Assembly (NCBI RefSeq): GCF_016583795.1
Contig: NZ_NRRS01000011.1
Coordinates: 62,001-126,000 of the forward strand
Reading direction: 5' to 3'
DNA: 64,000 bases
Origin: Rhabdochromatium marinum
GTDB taxonomy: Bacteria > Pseudomonadota > Gammaproteobacteria > Chromatiales > Chromatiaceae
Shown here: positions 27,301 to 34,438 of the stretch, piece after piece
Layout: every line of letters begins with the position of its first letter
Numbering within the stretch: the first letter of the stretch is position 1
The notes under the pieces: generated by a model
Told to the model about the DNA's origin: nothing
What the model saw: the letters and a program-made list of their open reading frames with translations, nothing else
Database searches by the model: none
Translations under genes and position numbers: made by a program

Positions 27301-28281
27301 CTAAACGACGGTGAAAAACAAATCATCATCCGCATCGTCGCCCTGATCAGGCGGCTCGGATTGCTGATCTGCAACGCCGTTTTGATTCTGCTGCAACCCA
27401 ACCAGGCCTTGGGTTTCCTCGTTCGTGACGTTGAGCTGGTTGGCATCGACGCCTGTCAGAAACACGCTACCCTGGCTGCCATCCGGGCCAATGAAGGTAA
27501 TCAGCGCACCCTGGCTGCCGTCTTCTGTCTGGTGATTTTCAATGGTGTAATCCTGACTGTCAAAGACACCGTCGTTATTGAAGTCCCCCAGAATCAGGGT
27601 ATCGTCGTCGCCATCGGCGCCGAAATCCGTGATGGTGTCCTGACCATAATCATAAGGGGTCGGATCGGGAGCGTCCGGATCTTCTTCAGTCTCTTCGGGT
27701 GGTAGTTCTTGCGGGTAAAGAAAGGTATCGGCCCCTTGACCGCCGGTGAGCTGGTCGTTGCCGGCGCCGCCAATCAGGGCATCGTCGCCCTCGCCGCCAT
27801 CCAGGGCGTCATCGCCGGCGCCACCGCCGAGCTCGTCTTGACCCTGACCGCCATTAATGGCGTTATTGCCAAGGTTACCGAAAATCATATTGTCTTCATC
27901 CGACCCTTCAACATTGACGTCCTGAGTGCCGCCGAGGATCCAATTCGGAGTCCCTTCATCTATTACCAGTGGGATCTCTGGATCCGGCGGATTCTCTGGA
28001 TCCACCGGGATTTCATCGGTGTTGATGACCGTGAACTGTTGGCCGTCATCCGTTGTCATGACATACTCGCCCGGCTGACCGGTGGCCTGCATGGTGGAAC
28101 CATCCACACCTTCGTCATTTTGCAGGTAAAGAAACTGCTGGAAGTCAAGGAATTGATCTTCAGACGCGCTGTCCAGTTCCGGATCATCTGGATTGTCGGG
28201 ATTCTCAGGAATGGGTGCGATGATATCGCCAACCGTGTTGTCGCTGCCGCCGATGCCCTGGTTTGGATTGACTGTTGACAT
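27301..28281 (-). CDS. Small acidic RTX (haemolysin-type calcium-binding) secreted protein
   Basis: A 326-residue, strongly acidic protein with no Sec signal, as expected for a type I secretion substrate. Residues ~125-185 carry about six glycine/aspartate nonapeptides (GGQGQDELGGGAGDDALDGG, GGEGDDALIGGAGNDQLTGG) that form a calcium beta-roll. After the repeats, DFNNDGVFDSQD matches the DxNxDGxxDxxD calcium loop of EF-hand/dockerin repeats. The C terminus DDADDDLFFTVV has the acidic-then-hydrophobic form of type I secretion signals. GGAG lies seven bases before the ATG. It heads the minus-strand glycan operon and is divergent from the ABC/HlyD genes. It is likely a surface-associated protein exported by that machinery. 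Confidence 0.85.
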   Translation of the reverse strand: MSTVNPNQGIGGSDNTVGDIIAPIPENPDNPDDPELDSASEDQFLDFQQFLYLQNDEGVDGSTMQATGQPGEYVMTTDDGQQFTVINTDEIPVDPENPPDPEIPLVIDEGTPNWILGGTQDVNVEGSDEDNMIFGNLGNNAINGGQGQDELGGGAGDDALDGGEGDDALIGGAGNDQLTGGQGADTFLYPQELPPEETEEDPDAPDPTPYDYGQDTITDFGADGDDDTLILGDFNNDGVFDSQDYTIENHQTEDGSQGALITFIGPDGSQGSVFLTGVDANQLNVTNEETQGLVGLQQNQNGVADQQSEPPDQGDDADDDLFFTVV

Positions 28282-28406
28282 GGATGAACTCCGGGCATCA
28301 AGCAGGATGCCATTTCAAAGTGTGTCTATTAGTGGTTTTTATGACAGCTGTTGGCTTTCGCCAATGAATAGCCAATGAATGCTTCGCCTATGAAAACAGA
28401 CTTAAT
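28282..28406. promoter_or_regulatory. Divergent promoter region between the RTX operon and the glycosyltransferase/T1SS operon
   Basis: This 125-base gap is the only space from which both operons can be transcribed. It holds an 11-base near-tandem repeat (CCAATGAATAG then CCAATGAATGC, about 28360-28381) that could be a regulator site. It is more AT-rich than the genes. I cannot assign exact -35/-10 elements. Confidence 0.45.
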
Positions 28407-29762
28407 ATGAACATTGCGCTTATTCATCACCGATTTCCTGGGCAATTTGTTTATTTGGCACGAAAAGTATCTGGGAACAGCAAATATCAGCTCATCGCCA
28501 TTACCAGTCAAAACCACAGTAACCAAGGAGCTTCGCGAAGCCAAGAGTCACAAAGACACCTGAACGTCACTGATCCGATGATTTTGCCGCCTCCAACAGG
28601 CGGAGGGAAGGGGCACAACCTCTGCTTATTATATCAAAGCCACTGCCCAACGGCTCATCAATCTTCCGATCCCGCCATCGCTCGATATGCGGCGGAAGTT
28701 CATAACGGGCGCGAAGTTGCGCGCCGATTGCAAGCGCTGAAGCAGCGCGGATTGATACCAGATATCGCGGTGGCCCATCTTGGCTGGGGCGAAGCGCTCT
28801 ATGTCAAAGATGTCTTTCCTGACTGCCCCTTGTTGGGCTACTGTGAATATTACTACCAAGCCCAAGGCGCAGATTTTGGGTTTGATCGGGAATTTTCAAC
28901 ACGCAATGGACCGGAAGATGAATGGCGAGTACGGAGCCAAAATGCGTCCCTGCTCTTGAGTCTGTCAGCGATGGATTATGGGATCAGTCCGACCCCTTGG
29001 CAGCGGTCGTTGTTTCCACCCGAATATCAAGGAAAGATTGAGGTTTTGCATGAGGGAGTTGATACAGATCGCATTGTGCCCTGCCCTTCGGCGAGCTTTG
29101 AACTGCCTGATGGACGAATTCTGCATAAAGACCAAGAAATCGTGACCTATTCAACACGCAACTTGGAGCCTTATCGTGGTTTTCATCAATTTCTGCGTGC
29201 GGCAGCGGAGCTGTGCCGGCGACGACCGGATTGTCTGATCTTGATCGCTGGTGGTGATGGCGTCAGCTACAGTCCGCGTCTGCCACGTGGTCAGACTTAT
29301 CGTGAGCGGTTATTGCGTGATGTTGAGATCGATCAGAATCGCGTACTTTTTTTGGGGACTTTGCCTTTTGCGCGCTACGTACAGCTGCTTCAGGTATCGG
29401 CGGTGCATGTTTATCTCACCGTTCCGTTCGTGCTGTCGTGGTCATTATTGGACGCAATGGCGGCAGAGGCTATTGTGATTGCATCCAACACCGCCCCGGT
29501 GCGCGATCTGATTGTCGATGGCTACAATGGCTTGTTGGTTGATTTTTTCTCTCCCCGGAAGATCGCGGATCGGATTGGAACCGTGCTTGATCATCCCGAG
29601 CGTTTTATTCCGCTGGGCCGGGCCGCGCGCCAGCATGTCATCGAACACTATCAAGCGCGCACCAGCGTGGCACGCTATGAGCGCATCATGCAGGATCTGG
29701 TTCAAAGTCGTCGAATCGCGCGCCCTGAATACTCTGATTTTTCGATGACAAGCCATGGATGA
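28407..29762 (+). CDS. GT4-family glycosyltransferase with an atypical insertion
   Basis: A 451-residue glycosyltransferase. The N terminus MNIALIHHRFPGQFVYLARK, the stretch VAHLGWGEALYVKDVFPD, then CEYYYQAQGADFGFDREF and HEGVDTDRIVPC are typical of a GT4 subfamily whose members begin MNIxFVHHxFPGQF. Around residues 34-70 the family pattern breaks into a low-similarity stretch. The DNA there contains small palindromes (CTTCGCGAAG; CCGCCT...AGGCGG), so an insertion or local rearrangement is suspected. The 3' end overlaps the T1SS ABC gene by eight bases. No clear ribosome site precedes the ATG. Confidence 0.82.
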   Translation: MNIALIHHRFPGQFVYLARKVSGNSKYQLIAITSQNHSNQGASRSQESQRHLNVTDPMILPPPTGGGKGHNLCLLYQSHCPTAHQSSDPAIARYAAEVHNGREVARRLQALKQRGLIPDIAVAHLGWGEALYVKDVFPDCPLLGYCEYYYQAQGADFGFDREFSTRNGPEDEWRVRSQNASLLLSLSAMDYGISPTPWQRSLFPPEYQGKIEVLHEGVDTDRIVPCPSASFELPDGRILHKDQEIVTYSTRNLEPYRGFHQFLRAAAELCRRRPDCLILIAGGDGVSYSPRLPRGQTYRERLLRDVEIDQNRVLFLGTLPFARYVQLLQVSAVHVYLTVPFVLSWSLLDAMAAEAIVIASNTAPVRDLIVDGYNGLLVDFFSPRKIADRIGTVLDHPERFIPLGRAARQHVIEHYQARTSVARYERIMQDLVQSRRIARPEYSDFSMTSHG

Positions 29763-31512
29763 ATTATTGCGTCGGTTCCGGTTGTCGGTGGTGATCGTCG
29801 GTTTCTTCAGTTTTGTGATCAATCTGCTGATGCTGTCGCCCGCTTTGTTTATGCTGCAACTGTTTAACCGGGTGTTGCACAGCCGCAGCAATGAAACCCT
29901 GCTGATGCTGGTGTTGATCACTTTGTTTGCCCTGCTGATCGCCGGCTGGCTGGATGGGATTCGCGCGCAGTTGTTGAACCGTTTGGGGAGTTTCGCCTGG
30001 CGTCAGTTACGCATTCCCGCGCTGGAGGCGCTATGGCAATGGTCGCATCAAGGGCAAAATAACGATGACAATCTGGACGATGTAAAAACACTGGCGGCCT
30101 TTTTGAGTCAACCCGTCAAAGTTTTTTTCGACTTGCCGTGGTTCCCGGTCTTTTTATTGATCCTCTATCTTTTCCACCCCTTGCTGGCGATGGTGACCGT
30201 TTTCGGTGCGGTGGTGATGATTGGTTTGGCAATCACCGAGGAGATCATCGAGCAGCGTGCGCTGACCAGGGTGCATGAGGCCATGACAAAAACCCAGCGT
30301 TTTCAGCGCGAAGCGCTGGCGCATCAGGAATCGGTCATGGGCTTGGGTATGCGTGATCAGGTCGCACGTCGGTGGCTGCGATACCACGAACGCGCTCTGC
30401 GCATCCAGGAAAGCTCGACGGATGCAACCAGCCGGATCAATGGCCTCGCCCACATCACCCGGGGATTGATTCGCATGATCGGGCTGACCACCGCTGCCTG
30501 GCTGATTATTAACACCCCGGATATGTCAGCGGGCATTATGATCGCCACCGGCATCCTGATGGGCCAGGCGCTGGCTCCAATCAGCGGAGTGATTGGCGCC
30601 TGGAAAGGCTTTGTGAAAGCACGGCAGGCCTATAGCCGGCTGCGGGCGATGACGGACGCACATGATCGTCAGCAGGAGAGTCGCAACAGTCGGCTGAATT
30701 TGCCTCGTCCGCAAGGGATTCTGGCGGTTGAGCAGGCGCATTTGGTCATTGGAGGGCGCCTGATTTTGTCGAACCTGGCCTTTCAGTTGAACGCAGGGGA
30801 GAGCCTCGGCGTGGTGGGGCTGAACGCGGCCGGTAAGACTTCCCTGGCCCGGCTCTTGGTGGGTCTGTATCCGCCCACCAGCGGTCGAGTGACGCTGGAT
30901 GGGGCGGATATTCATCCCTGGATGCAGGCCGGTTTAGGCACCAGCCTTGGGTATCTGCCGCAACAGGTCGATTTGTTTTCCGGAACCATCGCCGAAAACA
31001 TCGCCCGTCTGGATGAGGTTGCCGAGCGCGAAGAGGACATTATTCGCGCCGCGCAGCTGGCTGGAATCCACGATGCCATTCTGCGCTTGCCCGATGGCTA
31101 TGATACTGAGATCGGTGCCGGAGGCGGCACCCTCTCCGGTGGCCAGCGGCAGCTGCTGGCACTAGCGCGAGCGCTCTATCGCGATCCGGTATTCGTGGTC
31201 CTCGACGAGCCCAATGCCAGCCTGGATGGGCAGGCCGAGTTACGGCTCCTGGGAACGCTTCGGGAACTCAAAGCGCTGGGTACCACCACCGTCATTATCA
31301 GCCATAAGCTGTCTGTGCTCAGGGGAGTTGATAAGCTGCTGGTGCTCAACCAAGGGCGCCAGGTGCATTATGGACTGCGAGCCAAGATTCTTGACATCCT
31401 CGCCAAAGACCCGGCGCTGCCAATACCCAGTGCCGCCTCAAGCAAGCGCCCCAAGCTGCCACATCAGGAAGATGCACCCGATACCACAAGCGATGAGCGC
31501 TCATCCGCATGA
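29755..31512 (+). CDS. Type I secretion ABC transporter (PrtD/HlyB-like)
   Basis: A 585-residue inner-membrane exporter. The N-terminal half (about 1-320) is the transmembrane domain (VVIVGFFSFVINLLMLSPAL near the start; FFDLPWFPVFLLILYLFHPL). There is no N-terminal C39 peptidase domain, which matches PrtD-type exporters of RTX proteins. ATPase motifs are Walker A GLNAAGKTS near residue 355, signature LSGGQRQLLALARALY near 460, and Walker B VFVVLDEPNASLD near 480. It overlaps the HlyD gene by four bases (ATGA). The RTX protein divergently encoded 1.5 kb away is the obvious substrate (inferred). Confidence 0.92.
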   Translation: MDELLRRFRLSVVIVGFFSFVINLLMLSPALFMLQLFNRVLHSRSNETLLMLVLITLFALLIAGWLDGIRAQLLNRLGSFAWRQLRIPALEALWQWSHQGQNNDDNLDDVKTLAAFLSQPVKVFFDLPWFPVFLLILYLFHPLLAMVTVFGAVVMIGLAITEEIIEQRALTRVHEAMTKTQRFQREALAHQESVMGLGMRDQVARRWLRYHERALRIQESSTDATSRINGLAHITRGLIRMIGLTTAAWLIINTPDMSAGIMIATGILMGQALAPISGVIGAWKGFVKARQAYSRLRAMTDAHDRQQESRNSRLNLPRPQGILAVEQAHLVIGGRLILSNLAFQLNAGESLGVVGLNAAGKTSLARLLVGLYPPTSGRVTLDGADIHPWMQAGLGTSLGYLPQQVDLFSGTIAENIARLDEVAEREEDIIRAAQLAGIHDAILRLPDGYDTEIGAGGGTLSGGQRQLLALARALYRDPVFVVLDEPNASLDGQAELRLLGTLRELKALGTTTVIISHKLSVLRGVDKLLVLNQGRQVHYGLRAKILDILAKDPALPIPSAASSKRPKLPHQEDAPDTTSDERSSA

Positions 31513-32822
31513 CCGATTCCAATAACGAACATCATCATAACCGGGATTTCCACCGTGTCGCGCGACGTGGGCTGCTGGTCTGCATTGTTTTTGTCGGCGG
31601 TTTCTTCACCTGGTCGGCGTTGGCCCCCCTGGGCAGTGCGGTGGTGGCACCCGGCATCGTCAAAATCTGGACGCATCGCAAGACCATCCAGCATCTCGAC
31701 GGCGGGATCGTACAGGCGATTTATGTCGCGGATGGCAGCCTGGTTCAAGAAGGCGATCCCTTGATTTTGCTCGAAGACACGACCACCAGTGCGGCATTGA
31801 ATATCCTGACCGATCAGCAAAATGCATTGACCATTCAGGAGCAGCGTCTACTCGCCGAGCAAAGTCTGAGCAAGGCGTTCAAGCTTCCCGAACCCCTGCA
31901 ATCATCACCGGATCCCAAAATCAAGGCGCTCTATGCCAGTGAGCTGTCGCTGTTTGAAGCCCGGCGCAACAATCTCAACGATCAGATCGATCTCTTGCGC
32001 GACGGCATCATTCAGGCTCAGGCCGCAGTCACCAGCGCGAGCGCGGAAATTCGCGCCATTGAAGAAGGACTCGAATATACCAGCGAGTTGGTGGATACCA
32101 CAGAAACAATGGCGGAAAAGGGCTTTGTCGAGCGCGCCATGCTGTTGGAAAAGCGCGAGGCCCTGGCGGAAAAGAAAGAGCGCCTGCATGCCCAAACGGC
32201 CAGGCTAGCCGAGTTGCGCAAGCAAATCGTCGATCAGAAGCTGCGCATCATCGCGCTGCGCAATGCCTACATGGAGGAAGCCGAGGAGGCGCGCAAACAA
32301 ACGCGCGAACAACTGGTGGAAATTGAAGAGCGCTTGCGACCCGCACGCATCGCGCAGGAACGCACGCTGCTGACCGCGCCGATCACCGGTCAGGTGATGG
32401 AGTTGAAAGTCACCACCATTGGCGGGGTGATTCGCCCGGGCGAACCCTTGCTGGATATCGTCCCGCAGGACAACGAGCTGATTGTGGAAGTCAAGGTGTC
32501 AAATCAGGATATCGACAACGTCTATGTTGGGCAGCCGGCCGATGTGCAGCTCAATGCATTCAATCGGCGCACTACGCCGTTGGTGGATGGTCAAGTGATC
32601 TATGTGGCTGGCGATGCGGTGGAAGAGGCAGGCCGACCGGGCGTCCTATATTTTATGAGCCACATCAGCCTGGATCAGGAGCAACTGACGCGACTGGCCG
32701 ACATCGCACTGACGCCTGGGATGCCGGTCACCGCGTTTATCAAAACTCAGACACGCACCTTACTCGATTATCTGACCTCACCGCTGACCGACCACTGGCG
32801 GCGTGCGCTGCGCGAGGATTGA
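31509..32822 (+). CDS. HlyD-family periplasmic adaptor of type I secretion
   Basis: A 437-residue membrane-fusion protein. One N-terminal membrane segment (about 17-38, LLVCIVFVGGFFTWSALAPL) is followed by a lipoyl/barrel-sandwich half (VVAPGIVKIWTHRKTIQHLD; GGIVQAIYVADGSLVQEGD), a long coiled-coil hairpin (about 100-285) and the second half (LTAPITGQVMELKVTTIGGV, IRPGEPLLDIVPQD). It would bridge the ABC exporter to a TolC-like outer-membrane channel. No such channel gene is present in the window, so it must be encoded elsewhere. Confidence 0.92.
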   Translation: MTDSNNEHHHNRDFHRVARRGLLVCIVFVGGFFTWSALAPLGSAVVAPGIVKIWTHRKTIQHLDGGIVQAIYVADGSLVQEGDPLILLEDTTTSAALNILTDQQNALTIQEQRLLAEQSLSKAFKLPEPLQSSPDPKIKALYASELSLFEARRNNLNDQIDLLRDGIIQAQAAVTSASAEIRAIEEGLEYTSELVDTTETMAEKGFVERAMLLEKREALAEKKERLHAQTARLAELRKQIVDQKLRIIALRNAYMEEAEEARKQTREQLVEIEERLRPARIAQERTLLTAPITGQVMELKVTTIGGVIRPGEPLLDIVPQDNELIVEVKVSNQDIDNVYVGQPADVQLNAFNRRTTPLVDGQVIYVAGDAVEEAGRPGVLYFMSHISLDQEQLTRLADIALTPGMPVTAFIKTQTRTLLDYLTSPLTDHWRRALRED

Positions 32823-32838
32823 CGCAGGCCAATTTCAA

Positions 32839-33219
32839 TCACTCCTCAGGCTTGGCGGGCAGCAATTGCTGCTTACGCGCCATGCGGCGGAAATTCTGAC
32901 TCGCCGCCAACACATCCGCAACGATGGTCTTGGCCAGTTCCGGTTCCATCTCCGGCAGGTGCGCGGCGGCAGTGTTCAGGGTGTCAGCGAGCATGAGCGC
33001 GGTCAGCTCGGCTTTCTTGTAATCAAGTGCCCGGCGCTGCTCCAGCCAGGCGGTCACTTCGGCTTTTTCCTCGTCACTGAGGTTTGCGGTAGCTTTCTCG
33101 TTCAACTGGCCTGTTGACAGATTGGCAGCGCCGACCAGTGTCGATTTGGTACGCCCGGCCTCATCGTCATACACCGGCTTGATGAGCTGTACATGATTGC
33201 CGCGGATACGAAAATGCAT
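32839..33219 (-). CDS. Conserved hypothetical protein, 126 residues
   Basis: A soluble, charged protein of 126 residues with no signal peptide. It begins MHFRIRGNHVQLIKPVYDDE, a beta-rich start, and continues with helices (SDEEKAEVTAWLEQRRALDY; EPELAKTIVADVLAASQNFR). I do not recognise a family. It is convergent with the HlyD gene, from which it is separated by 16 bases. A perfect 8-base-arm palindrome lies 27 bases upstream of its start and may control it. Confidence 0.65.
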   Translation of the reverse strand: MHFRIRGNHVQLIKPVYDDEAGRTKSTLVGAANLSTGQLNEKATANLSDEEKAEVTAWLEQRRALDYKKAELTALMLADTLNTAAAHLPEMEPELAKTIVADVLAASQNFRRMARKQQLLPAKPEE

Positions 33220-33245
33220 GGGTCTCCCCCCGTTGATGGAACATG

Positions 33246-33262
33246 CGTATGATCATCATACG
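33246..33262. promoter_or_regulatory. Perfect palindrome upstream of the 126-residue protein gene
   Basis: CGTATGAT-C-ATCATACG is a perfect inverted repeat with 8-base arms and a single centre base, followed on the plus strand by GGGGTTTTT. It is 27 bases before the minus-strand gene start, a position fitting an operator. On the plus strand the following T run could instead make it a weak terminator. Confidence 0.4.
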
Positions 33263-33301
33263 GGGTTTTTGACCGAATGCAAGCTCTCTCGCTCCTTAGG
33301 C

Positions 33302-34438
33302 TCAGCCAGCCGGATCCGGTTGAAGAAACGGCTGCGTTTCGATGCCATTGCGCCACAGAAAATCCCAGTAGTTCTGTGCCAGATTTTGGCGTCTCTGATC
33401 AAAGGCAAGCGGGTCGAAGCGAAACAGGCGCGGCAAATCTTCCAGCGTGACACCGTCGATCACCTCGGCAATGGTCACATGCGGAACACACATGGTTTCG
33501 CAGAGTTCGAGCGTTCTTGAATCATGGGCGATACAGAGCGCCGGCACGCCGGCCTGCAAGGCCAGCACAATGCCATGCACGCGCGTGCCAACGACAAAGT
33601 CAAATTCACCCAGCGCATCCATCCACTCGGGAATGCTGCCAAACACGCGTGCATGAAGCCGACTCCATGTAGCCAGATCATCCCGACTCATGGCCGGATC
33701 AATGGCCGCTCGAATGCTGGACAGGGACGCATCGGACAGGGATTGGGTCTCGTCCCAAGCAAGTTTCAACAATTCGAGCGGATGCTGAACAATGTAGGCA
33801 CCACGCTGTTGGGTCACCAGCGCCGCGAGCGATCTTTCCAGTCGGTTCCACGGTTCCCAGGGATTGCCCGCCGCCACGGCCAAACGGCGTATCGGCCCGA
33901 AACGGCGACCAATACGTTGTCCCAACGCGGGATCCGGATTGATGAACAGACTGGGACAGCCCAGTACCTGGGTCTGCGCGCCCAGACCATAATGATCCAA
34001 AACCCGTTGCGTAAAGGCTCCGCGCACACTAATGTTGGGCGCCTTTGAGGGGGCCTGAGCGATAATTGCGCGCACCCAGCGTAGCGAACCCTCCGGGAGG
34101 TCAGGCATCACCGCCGTATTGGAAGACTGGGCGCCCAACCCGATGGCGACCATTGGGCGGTCAATGCGCTCGAAGCTTTGTGCCAGTGCACCGAGATCCA
34201 CATGACCGCCGAGCTGATTGGCGCATGGCAACACGGCGCAACCTGGCTGGGTATTGATGAGTTCGGGATCGGTTCCCCAGTTGAGACAGGTCAAACTACC
34301 GCCCAACTGTTGGTCAATAGCGTAGTGGAAGGCCAGATTGCCGGTGTTGTGACCGACCGCGCGCGCGAGTTCCTCGGCGGATAAGTGGTGCATATCGGAG
34401 ACTTGCGACGCCAAGCCCAAGATAAACACGGGCGCCAA
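33302..34438 (-). CDS. Polysaccharide pyruvyl transferase-family protein
   Basis: About 378 residues. The C-terminal GTRVHGIVLALQAGVPALCI with the following AHDSRT is the signature of the polysaccharide pyruvyl transferase (CsaB/WcaK) family, which adds pyruvate ketals or acts as a glycan-modifying enzyme. Upstream stretches RPMVAIGLGAQ and ISVRGAFTQRVLDHYGL also fit. The reading frame starts with a TTG immediately after the GT2 gene's TGA (TGATTG), so it is coupled to that gene. It probably decorates the same surface glycan. Confidence 0.82.
   Translation of the reverse strand: MAPVFILGLASQVSDMHHLSAEELARAVGHNTGNLAFHYAIDQQLGGSLTCLNWGTDPELINTQPGCAVLPCANQLGGHVDLGALAQSFERIDRPMVAIGLGAQSSNTAVMPDLPEGSLRWVRAIIAQAPSKAPNISVRGAFTQRVLDHYGLGAQTQVLGCPSLFINPDPALGQRIGRRFGPIRRLAVAAGNPWEPWNRLERSLAALVTQQRGAYIVQHPLELLKLAWDETQSLSDASLSSIRAAIDPAMSRDDLATWSRLHARVFGSIPEWMDALGEFDFVVGTRVHGIVLALQAGVPALCIAHDSRTLELCETMCVPHVTIAEVIDGVTLEDLPRLFRFDPLAFDQRRQNLAQNYWDFLWRNGIETQPFLQPDPAG

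Noticed and set aside
27560-28000. CRISPR-like array because of repetitive sequence in the RTX gene
   Set aside because: The repeats are coding glycine-aspartate nonapeptides without uniform spacers; no cas genes are present.
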